5,267 nt of DNA. Origin: an uncultured Hymenobacter sp. (lineage in GTDB: Bacteria > Bacteroidota > Bacteroidia > Cytophagales > Hymenobacteraceae). Below are positions 1 to 5,267 of the stretch, piece after piece (position 1 is the stretch's first letter; the number at the start of each line of letters is the position of its first letter). The stretch lies in the NCBI GenBank assembly GCA_937871705.1, contig CALMOO010000677.1, positions 1,228 to 6,494 of the forward strand, in the 5' to 3' direction. Made by a program: the position numbers and the translations under genes. A model generated the notes under the pieces. It had not been told where the DNA came from and ran no database searches. It was given only the letters and a program-made list of their open reading frames with translations.

Positions 1-796
1 CATCGAGTTCGGCGGCTCGGCCATCCGGGCGCTGAGCATGGAAGGCCGCATGACCGTCTGCAACATGAGCATCGAGATGGGCGCCCGTGGCGGCCTCATT
101 GCCCCCGATGCTACCACGTTTGCTTACGTAGAAGGCCGGCCGTTCGCGCCGAAAGGTGAGGCTTGGGAGCAGGCCGTGGCTTACTGGTCAACGCTGTATT
201 CAGACGAAGACGCGGTGTTCGACGCCGAATTTGTGTACGATGCGGCCGACATCACGCCCATGATTACCTACGGCACCAACCCCGGCATGGGTATTCCGCT
301 CACCGGCCACGTGCCGAGCCAAGTACCAGATGCCGAGGCTGAGAGCTTCGACAAGTCGCTGAAGTACATGGGCTTCGAGCGGGGCGAGTCGCTGCTGGGC
401 AAGCAGATTGATTACGTGTTCATCGGCAGCTGCACCAACTCGCGCATCGAAGACCTGCGCGCCGTAGCAGCTTACGTGCAGGGCAAGCACAAGGCCAACC
501 ACGTGGAGGCCATCATTGTACCGGGCTCCAAGCAGGTTGAGCAGCAAGCCATTGCCGAAGGCATCGACAAGATTTTTGCCGAAGCAGGCTTTGAGCTGCG
601 CGAGCCAGGTTGCAGCGCTTGCCTGGCCATGAACGAAGACAAGATTCCGGCCGGCGCTTACTGCGTGGCCACCTCCAACCGCAACTTTGAAGGGCGCCAA
701 GGCCCAGGCTCGCGCACGCTGCTGGCCTCGCCGTTGGTAGCCGCCATCACGGCCGTGCAAGGCCGCATTGTTGACATTACGCAGTACCTGAACTAA
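1..796 (+). CDS. leuC: 3-isopropylmalate dehydratase large subunit, 3' part of gene (5' end outside window)
   Basis: This is the large subunit of isopropylmalate isomerase, which with LeuD converts 2-isopropylmalate to 3-isopropylmalate in the cytosol during leucine synthesis. The reading frame is open from base 2 and gives 264 visible residues; family members are usually about 465, so roughly the first 200 are missing. The three cysteines that bind the [4Fe-4S] cluster are all visible: one in GSCTNSR (visible residue 144, codon 431-433) and two in GCSACLAMN (204 and 207). Other aconitase-family signatures are SIEMGARGGLIAPD near residues 23-36 and SNRNFEGRQGPGSRTLLASP near 225-244. The stop TAA shares its last base with the leuD ATG (TAATG), which suggests translational coupling. 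No frameshift or missing key residue is seen. The leuD neighbour separates this from aconitase or homoaconitase. Confidence 0.97.
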   Translation, partial: IEFGGSAIRALSMEGRMTVCNMSIEMGARGGLIAPDATTFAYVEGRPFAPKGEAWEQAVAYWSTLYSDEDAVFDAEFVYDAADITPMITYGTNPGMGIPLTGHVPSQVPDAEAESFDKSLKYMGFERGESLLGKQIDYVFIGSCTNSRIEDLRAVAAYVQGKHKANHVEAIIVPGSKQVEQQAIAEGIDKIFAEAGFELREPGCSACLAMNEDKIPAGAYCVATSNRNFEGRQGPGSRTLLASPLVAAITAVQGRIVDITQYLN

Positions 797-1392
797 TGGA
801 AAAATTTCAGACCCTGCACACGACGGGCGTGCCGCTGCCGTTCGAGAACGTTGATACTGACCAGATTATTCCGGCTCGGTTTCTAAAGGCCACCACACGC
901 GAAGGCTTCGGCGAGAACCTGTTTCGCGACTGGCGCTACAACGCCGACGGTTCGCCCAAAGCCGATTTTGTGCTAAACAACCCACGCCACAGCGGCGAGA
1001 TTTTGGTGGCTGGCAAAAACTTCGGTTGTGGCTCTAGCCGCGAGCACGCGGCCTGGGCGCTCTACGATGCTGGTTTCCGGACCGTGATTTCGAGCTACTT
1101 CGCCGACATTTTTCGGGGGAATGCGCTGAATACTGGCCTCCTACCCCTGCAAGTAGACGACAAGGTGCTCACCCGCCTGCTGGCCGCCATTGAGGCCGAC
1201 CCGCAACTGGAATTAGTCGTCGACCTACCCGCCCAAACGCTGGCCGTGCCGGCTTGGGGCGAGACGGTCAGCTTCGCCATCGACCCCTACAAAAAGGAGT
1301 GCTTGATTAACGGCTACGACGATATCGACTTTTTAGTAAATCAAAAATCGGCCATTGAGGCCTACGAAAAACAACGCGCATGGACATGGTAA
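796..1392 (+). CDS. leuD: 3-isopropylmalate dehydratase small subunit
   Basis: This is the small (swivel-domain) subunit of isopropylmalate isomerase and forms the active enzyme with LeuC. It has 198 residues, close to the roughly 200 usual for bacterial LeuD. Diagnostic motifs are ENVDTDQIIPARFL (residues 17-30) and the substrate-loop motif NFGCGSSREHAAWAL (75-89). The segment RGNALNTGLLPLQV (108-121) matches the conserved region before the C-terminal part of the fold. The ATG at 796 overlaps the leuC stop by one base and has no Shine-Dalgarno sequence, so reinitiation or coupling is likely. At its 3' end the gene overlaps leuB by 13 bases. The protein looks complete and intact. Confidence 0.97.
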   Translation: MEKFQTLHTTGVPLPFENVDTDQIIPARFLKATTREGFGENLFRDWRYNADGSPKADFVLNNPRHSGEILVAGKNFGCGSSREHAAWALYDAGFRTVISSYFADIFRGNALNTGLLPLQVDDKVLTRLLAAIEADPQLELVVDLPAQTLAVPAWGETVSFAIDPYKKECLINGYDDIDFLVNQKSAIEAYEKQRAWTW

Positions 1393-2501
1393 CCAAGAAA
1401 ATAGCCTTACTGCCCGGCGATGGCATCGGGCCGGAAGTCTGTCGACAGGCCGTGAAAGTGCTCGACGCTGTAGCGGAGCGCTTCGGCCACCGTTTTGAAT
1501 TTACCTCGCACCTCGTGGGCGCTTGCGCTATCGACGCAACCGGCAACCCGCTGCCCGACGAAACGCTGGCAGCCTGCCGCGCTTCCGATGCCGTGTTGTT
1601 CGGCGCTATCGGCGACCCGAAGTACGACAACGACCCTACCGCGCCCGTGCGGCCCGAGCAAGGCTTGCTGCGCATGCGCAAGGAGCTGGGTTTGTTTGCT
1701 AACATTCGCCCCGTAACGGCCTACAAGGCGCTGCTGAAGCACTCGCCGCTGAAGTCGGACCGCATTGAAGGAACTGGCTTAGTGATTTTTCGGGAGTTGA
1801 CGGGCGGCATTTACTTCGGTGAGAAGGGCCGCAATGCCGACGGCTCGGCTTACGACAACTGTACGTACTCGCGCCCCGAGATTGAGCGTATTGCGCACCT
1901 GGCGTTTCAGTCGGCCGCTAGCCGCCGCAAGCATTTGACGCTAGTTGACAAAGCCAACGTATTGGAAACCTCGCGCTTGTGGCGCGAAGTAGTACGCGAG
2001 TTAGCCAGCGACTACCCCGAGGTGACGGTTGATTATTTATTCGTGGATAATGCTGCCATGCAGATTATCACGAACCCCAAGCAGTTCGATGTCATGCTGA
2101 CCGAGAACATGTTTGGCGACATCATTTCGGACGAAGCTTCGGTTATTGCTGGCTCAATGGGGCTGCTGCCCTCGGCGTCGGTAGGTGCCCAAGTAGCAGT
2201 GTTCGAGCCCATTCACGGCTCCTACCCCCAGGCGAAGGGCAAAGGCATTGCCAACCCGTTGGCGGCCATTCTATCGGCGGCCATGCTGCTCGACCACGTG
2301 GGTTTACCTGCAGAAGCTGAACTCGTGCGCGAAGCCGTTGATGAGGCATTGACCAATCAAATCCTTACCCCTGAACTGAACCCCACGGCGCCGTACACGA
2401 CCGAGCAAGTCGGCAGCTACGTGGCCTTCTGGATTGCTGACTCGAACGAGCAGCAGTGGAATGCGCACAACATCTCGGTGGGCGTAAGCACGATTATTTA
2501 A
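1380..2501 (+). CDS. leuB: 3-isopropylmalate dehydrogenase
   Basis: This enzyme oxidatively decarboxylates 3-isopropylmalate with NAD+ to give 2-oxoisocaproate, the direct precursor of leucine. Motifs run in the expected order: GDGIGPEV (13-20), GAIGDPKYD (75-83), the substrate-binding arginine region EQGLLRMRKELGLFANIRP (93-111), and RELTGGIYFGEKG (138-150). They continue with the catalytic lysine in VDKANVLE (K191), the metal ligands in VDN (D223) and GDIISDE (D247, D251), and the NAD-site segment EPIHGSYPQAKGKGIANP (276-293). RELTGGIYFGEKG separates LeuB from isocitrate and tartrate dehydrogenases. The chain has 373 residues against about 350-363 in common homologues. The excess is a C-terminal tail of about 20 residues after VGSYVAFWIAD, ending NISVGVSTII. 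The start could be the ATG at 1380 or the in-frame ATG at 1386 (13- or 7-base overlap with leuD); an A-rich stretch lies upstream of both. Confidence 0.97.
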   Translation: MDMVTKKIALLPGDGIGPEVCRQAVKVLDAVAERFGHRFEFTSHLVGACAIDATGNPLPDETLAACRASDAVLFGAIGDPKYDNDPTAPVRPEQGLLRMRKELGLFANIRPVTAYKALLKHSPLKSDRIEGTGLVIFRELTGGIYFGEKGRNADGSAYDNCTYSRPEIERIAHLAFQSAASRRKHLTLVDKANVLETSRLWREVVRELASDYPEVTVDYLFVDNAAMQIITNPKQFDVMLTENMFGDIISDEASVIAGSMGLLPSASVGAQVAVFEPIHGSYPQAKGKGIANPLAAILSAAMLLDHVGLPAEAELVREAVDEALTNQILTPELNPTAPYTTEQVGSYVAFWIADSNEQQWNAHNISVGVSTII

Positions 2502-2517
2502 AACAACTCCTTACTCC

Positions 2518-2611
2518 TGTCATGCTGAGTTTACGAAGCATCTTGTCAGGTTCGAATCGTTGAGCTATCCCTCTCTTGTGCAATAAGATGTTTCGCAAGC
2601 TCAACATGACA
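2518..2611. repeat. Imperfect inverted repeat, probable dispersed intergenic hairpin element
   Basis: The left arm is 2518-2546 and the right arm is 2583-2611, with a 36-base spacer. The arms match at 24 of 29 positions, and all five differences are transitions. Three of them would be G-U wobbles in the + strand RNA. The left arm begins TGTCATGCTGAG, and the reverse complement of the right arm begins TGTCATGTTGAG. From memory, very similar TGTCATGCTGAGC...GAAGCATCT sequences recur between genes in Hymenobacter and relatives, so this is probably one copy of a REP-like family; that link is not tested here. It begins 16 bases after the leuB stop and ends 11 bases before the ilv leader peptide. 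It has no T tract, so it is a poor intrinsic terminator, though it could stabilise the 3' end of the leu mRNA. Confidence 0.75.
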
Positions 2612-2622
2612 ATATAGAAAAT

Positions 2623-2679
2623 ATGAATCCGCTGCTGCTAGTCATTTCCGTCGTCATTATTCCGACCCTCGCGGGCTAG
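2623..2679 (+). CDS. Branched-chain amino acid leader peptide (18 aa) of the ilv attenuator
   Basis: This short open frame begins at the ATG at 2623 and ends with TAG at 2677-2679, encoding MNPLLLVISVVIIPTLAG. Ten of 18 residues are Leu (4), Val (3) or Ile (3), including the runs LLLVI and VVII. Those are the products of the pathway encoded immediately downstream. The frame is open back to a stop at 2584 but contains no other ATG, so the start is unambiguous. The upstream sequence is A/T-rich (AATATAGAAAAT) with no Shine-Dalgarno motif, which is normal for Bacteroidota. The peptide probably has no function of its own: translation would sense charged branched-chain tRNA. The stop codon sits inside the antiterminator segment, as expected for a control peptide. 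It was recognised by composition and context, not by homology. Confidence 0.85.
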   Translation: MNPLLLVISVVIIPTLAG

Positions 2680-2721
2680 CCGGAGCAGTTTCTTACACCC
2701 AAGAAAACCTTCCTAGCCCGC
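2631..2721 (+). promoter_or_regulatory. Attenuator leader: competing 1:2 and antiterminator (2:3) pairings
   Basis: Two mutually exclusive pairings are visible upstream of the terminator. The antiterminator pairs 2671-2679 (GCGGGCTAG) with 2713-2721 (CTAGCCCGC): nine perfect pairs, seven of them G-C. It would consume the last three bases of the terminator's 5' arm and part of its loop. The competing hairpin pairs the Leu-codon segment 2632-2643 with 2674-2688. It includes CTGCT with AGCAG and GCTAG with CTAGC, has a three-base bulge at 2681-2683, and extends by a U-G and a C-G pair. A ribosome stalled on the Leu codons would break the 1:2 hairpin, free segment 2671-2679 and allow antitermination. 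A ribosome reaching the stop codon would cover that segment and allow termination. The pairings are seen in the sequence; the mechanism is inferred from the enterobacterial model. Confidence 0.8.
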
Positions 2722-2740
2722 TGCTTAGGAAGGTTTTTTT
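2704..2740 (+). terminator. Intrinsic terminator of the ilv attenuator
   Basis: The stem pairs 2704-2715 (AAAACCTTCCTA) with 2726-2737 (TAGGAAGGTTTT): twelve perfect pairs around a ten-base loop. The loop can tighten by three more pairs, 2715-2717 with 2723-2725, if T2726 bulges. A run of seven T residues (2734-2740) closes the 3' side. The structure lies 25 bases after the leader peptide stop and 35 bases before the ilvD ATG. It is therefore placed to stop transcription before ilvD rather than to end leuB. The 35 bases between it and ilvD show no recognisable promoter. Confidence 0.9.
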
Positions 2741-2775
2741 AGGGCCAAACCGAATTTTTCTCGTTACATAATTCT

Positions 2776-4497
2776 ATGGCGCTCAATAAATTCAGCCGCA
2801 TCTACACCCAGGACGACAGCCTACCCGCCTCGCAAGCCATGCTCATTGGCGCGGGCCTTTCGGACGCGGATTTGCGCAAGCCGTTCGTGGGCATTTGCTC
2901 GACGGGCTTCGAGGGCAACACCTGCAACATGCACCTCGACGGGCTCGCCGATGAGGTGAAGCGCGGCGTGGCCGCTCAGGGCTTGGTAGGGCTGCGCTTC
3001 AACACCATTGGCGTGAGCGATGGCATTACGAATGGCAACGCGGGCATGCGGTTTTCGCTGGTTTCACGGGAGATAATTGCTGACTCGATTGAGGCCATGG
3101 CAGGCGCGCACTACTACGACGCAATCGCTACCGTAGTGGGCTGCGACAAGAACATGCCCGGCGCGCTCATCGCCATGGCGCGGCTCAACCGGCCATCGTT
3201 GATGGTGTATGGCGGCACCATCCGGGGCGGCGAGTTTAAGGGGCAGCAGCTCAACATTGTATCGTGCTTCGAGGCCTACGGCAAGAAGGTAAACGGCCAG
3301 ATTTCGGAGGAAGACTACCAAGGCATTATTCACAATGCGTGCCCTGGGCCCGGCGCCTGTGGCGGCATGTACACAGCCAACACCATGGCCGCGGCCATCG
3401 AAACGCTGGGCATGAGCGTGCCGGCTTCGTCGTCGCTGCCAGCCGAGAGCATCGCCAAAATGCAGGAGTGCCTCGACACAGGCGCCTACCTGCGCCGCTT
3501 GCTGGAGCTAGACCTTAAGCCACGCGACATCCTTACCCGTGAGGCGTTTGAGAATGCGATGATAATAATAACAGTGCTCGGCGGCTCGACCAATGCTGTG
3601 CTCCACCTCATCGCCATTGCCCACGCGGCCGGCGTGAAGCTGACCATGGAAGACTTCCAGGCTGTCAGCAACCGCGTGCCGGTGCTGGCTGACCTCAAGC
3701 CCAGCGGCAAATACCTGATGGAGGATTTGTCGAAGATTGGCGGCGTGCCCGCCGTGCAGCGCACGCTGCTCGACTACGGCCTGCTCAACGGCGACCTGAT
3801 GACCGTGACCGGCCGCACGCTGGCCGAAAACCTGGCCGATGTGAAGCCGCTGGGCGCCGAGCAAGACCTGCTCCGCCCACTGAGCAACCCCATCAAGGCC
3901 GATGGGCACATTCAGATGCTCTACGGCAACTTGGCCACCAAAGGGGGGGTAGCAAAAATCACGGGCAAAGAAGGCTTGCGGTTTGAAGGACCAGCCATTG
4001 TGTTCAACTCGGAAGAGGAACTGAACCAAGGCATTATGGACCACAAAATCAAAGCGGGTCAGGTGGTCGTGATTCGCTACGTGGGGCCCAAAGGCGGCCC
4101 CGGCATGCCCGAAATGCTCAAGCCGACCTCGGCCATTATGGGCGCGGGCCTGGGCGACAAAGTAGCCTTGATTACCGACGGGCGCTTTTCGGGCGGCACG
4201 CACGGCTTCGTGATTGGGCACATCTGCCCCGAAGCTTATGACGGCGGCGGCATCGCGCTAGTGCAGGACGGCGACTGGATTATCCTCGATGCTAGCACCA
4301 ATACCATCGACGTGCAGCTTACTGACGACGAGCTAGCTGAGCGCCGCGCTGCCTGGCAGCGCCCGCGCCCCACTATTCGCCAGGGCGTGCTCCTCAAGTA
4401 TATCCGCACCGTGAGCGACGCGAGCCACGGCTGTATAACCGATTTATTAGAAGAAGATTATGTTTCAGAACCAGCCCTCAGCCCAGCCAGCCGCTAG
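2776..4497 (+). CDS. ilvD: Dihydroxy-acid dehydratase
   Basis: This enzyme dehydrates 2,3-dihydroxyisovalerate and 2,3-dihydroxy-3-methylvalerate to the 2-oxo acid precursors of valine and isoleucine in the cytosol. It has 573 residues, the length of the short IlvD form rather than the roughly 616-residue E. coli form. Its text (FNTIGVSDGITNGNAGMRFSLVSRE) also resembles the short, plant- or yeast-like [2Fe-2S] class. The three candidate cluster cysteines are C50 (GNTCNMHLDG), C123 (GCDKNMPG) and C195 (GACGGMYTANTM). D124 and K125 in CDKN are the expected metal ligands, K125 being the usual carbamylated lysine. GGSTNAVLHLIAIAH (269-283) and DGRFSGGTHGF (468-478, catalytic serine S472) are intact. 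The ATG at 2776 follows an A/T-rich stretch with no Shine-Dalgarno. The last dozen or so codons overlap ilvB in another frame. Expression is probably governed by the upstream attenuator. Confidence 0.97.
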   Translation: MALNKFSRIYTQDDSLPASQAMLIGAGLSDADLRKPFVGICSTGFEGNTCNMHLDGLADEVKRGVAAQGLVGLRFNTIGVSDGITNGNAGMRFSLVSREIIADSIEAMAGAHYYDAIATVVGCDKNMPGALIAMARLNRPSLMVYGGTIRGGEFKGQQLNIVSCFEAYGKKVNGQISEEDYQGIIHNACPGPGACGGMYTANTMAAAIETLGMSVPASSSLPAESIAKMQECLDTGAYLRRLLELDLKPRDILTREAFENAMIIITVLGGSTNAVLHLIAIAHAAGVKLTMEDFQAVSNRVPVLADLKPSGKYLMEDLSKIGGVPAVQRTLLDYGLLNGDLMTVTGRTLAENLADVKPLGAEQDLLRPLSNPIKADGHIQMLYGNLATKGGVAKITGKEGLRFEGPAIVFNSEEELNQGIMDHKIKAGQVVVIRYVGPKGGPGMPEMLKPTSAIMGAGLGDKVALITDGRFSGGTHGFVIGHICPEAYDGGGIALVQDGDWIILDASTNTIDVQLTDDELAERRAAWQRPRPTIRQGVLLKYIRTVSDASHGCITDLLEEDYVSEPALSPASR

Positions 4498-5267
4498 TGC
4501 GGCCGCGGCCCCTACCCTCGCGCCCATGACCGGCGCAGTAGCCACGCTGCAAGCTTTAATAGCGGAGGGCGTGGACACGATTTTTGGCTACCCCGGCGGG
4601 GCCATTATCCCGATTTACGACGCGCTCTACGACTTTCGGCAGGAGCTCAACCACGTGCTGGTGCGCCACGAGCAGGGCGGCATTCACGCGGCGCAGGGCT
4701 ATGCCCGTAGTTCGGGGCGGGTGGGGGTAGTGTTGGCCACGAGCGGGCCGGGTGCCACCAACCTCGTGACCGGCTTGGCCGACGCCATGATTGACAGCAC
4801 GCCGCTGGTGTGCATCACGGGGCAGGTGTTTGCGCATTTGCTAGGTACCGATGCGTTTCAGGAGACGGACATCATCAACATCACTACCCCTGTCACGAAG
4901 TGGAACTATCAGGTAACCAAGGCGGAAGAAATACCCGAAGCCCTGGCCAAAGCCTTCTACATTGCGCGCAGCGGTCGGCCCGGCCCCGTGCTGGTTGACA
5001 TCACCAAGAATGCGCAGTTGCAGCTTTTCGAAGCACCTGATTACGAGCCGTGTACGCACATTCGCAGCTACCGGCCTGCGCCGGTGGTGAGGCGCGAGTA
5101 CATCGAGCAAGCAGCGGCCCTAATTAATAGCGCTAAGCAGCCGTTTATCCTCTGGGGGCAGGGCGTGGTGCTGGGCAAAGCGGAGGCCGAGTTCAAAGCG
5201 TTTGTGGAGAAAAGTGGCATACCGGCGGCTTGGACCATCCTGGGCGTGGGCGCGCTAGCTACTGGCC
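4460..5267 (+). CDS. ilvB: Acetolactate (acetohydroxyacid) synthase large subunit, 5' part of gene (3' end outside window)
   Basis: This is the thiamine-diphosphate enzyme that makes acetolactate from two pyruvates, or acetohydroxybutyrate from pyruvate and 2-oxobutyrate, the first common step to valine, leucine and isoleucine. The visible 269 residues cover the N-terminal pyrimidine-binding domain and the start of the central domain, about half of the usual length. Motifs are IFGYPGGAIIPIYDALYD (41-58), the catalytic glutamate in VRHEQGGIHAAQGYARSSG (E71), ATSGPGATNLVTGLADA (93-109), GTDAFQETD (129-137) and SGRPGPVLVDITK (171-183). The ATG at 4460 overlaps ilvD by 38 bases and follows A/T- and purine-rich sequence. 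An in-frame ATG at 4526 would remove a 22-residue Ala/Pro-rich leader and leave a 28-base gap, but its upstream region is GC-rich, so 4460 is preferred. The DAFQETD region and pathway context favour the biosynthetic enzyme over catabolic acetolactate synthase or pyruvate oxidase. Confidence 0.95.
   Translation, partial: MFQNQPSAQPAASAAAAPTLAPMTGAVATLQALIAEGVDTIFGYPGGAIIPIYDALYDFRQELNHVLVRHEQGGIHAAQGYARSSGRVGVVLATSGPGATNLVTGLADAMIDSTPLVCITGQVFAHLLGTDAFQETDIINITTPVTKWNYQVTKAEEIPEALAKAFYIARSGRPGPVLVDITKNAQLQLFEAPDYEPCTHIRSYRPAPVVRREYIEQAAALINSAKQPFILWGQGVVLGKAEAEFKAFVEKSGIPAAWTILGVGALATG

Noticed and set aside
2549..2558. GGTTCGAATC, which resembles the T-loop of a tRNA
   Set aside because: The flanking bases do not form the five-pair T stem, and no acceptor, D or anticodon arm is present. 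It lies in the spacer of the inverted repeat.
2518..2611. Inverted repeat read as the intrinsic terminator of leuB
   Set aside because: No T tract follows either arm, and the 36-base spacer is long for a terminator loop. It fits a dispersed hairpin repeat better.
2623..2775. T-box or other amino-acid riboswitch in the ilvD leader
   Set aside because: There is no T-box consensus or large structured leader. The short Leu/Val/Ile peptide and the competing stems explain the region.
2741..2775. Possible ilvD promoter between the terminator and the ilvD ATG
   Set aside because: The stretch is A/T-rich but has no TTG plus TAnnTTTG pair, and a promoter there would bypass the attenuator.
3508..4221. 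Long open frame of 237 codons on the minus strand inside ilvD
   Set aside because: It is antisense to a clearly recognised dehydratase, and its product has no recognisable domain. Long antisense frames are expected opposite GC-rich genes.

Overview
The window holds two blocks of branched-chain amino acid biosynthesis genes, all on the + strand: the end of a leucine block (leuC-leuD-leuB) and the start of an isoleucine/valine block (ilvD-ilvB). They are separated by one 274-base intergenic region. Coding DNA is GC-rich. The start sites have no clear Shine-Dalgarno sequence, and several are preceded by A/T-rich stretches. The short, three-cysteine IlvD type fits many phyla. The intergenic hairpin repeat resembles one I remember from Hymenobacter and related Cytophagales. 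A Hymenobacter-like member of Bacteroidota is therefore my best guess, but it is inferred without any search.

Layout: bases 1-796 are the C-terminal part of leuC, and 796-1392 are leuD (stop and start share one base). Bases 1380-2501 are leuB, which overlaps leuD by 13 bases. Bases 2518-2611 form an imperfect inverted repeat with two 29-base arms. Bases 2623-2740 hold a compact transcription attenuator, made of an 18-codon leader peptide, a mutually exclusive antiterminator and a terminator with a T tract. Bases 2776-4497 are ilvD. Bases 4460-5267 are the N-terminal part of ilvB, which overlaps ilvD by 38 bases and runs off the window.

Together, IlvB (acetohydroxyacid synthase) and IlvD (dihydroxyacid dehydratase) supply the 2-oxo acids for valine and isoleucine. 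The valine precursor 2-oxoisovalerate also feeds the leucine branch, where LeuCD isomerises and LeuB oxidises isopropylmalate. leuA, ilvC and the small synthase subunit ilvN are not in the window.

The most interesting element is the attenuator. The leader peptide MNPLLLVISVVIIPTLAG has 10 Leu, Val or Ile residues out of 18, and its stop codon lies inside a 9-base segment that pairs perfectly with the terminator's 5' arm and loop. This is the architecture of ribosome-mediated attenuation. It would let ilvD-ilvB expression respond to the supply of charged branched-chain tRNAs, separately from the leu genes upstream.
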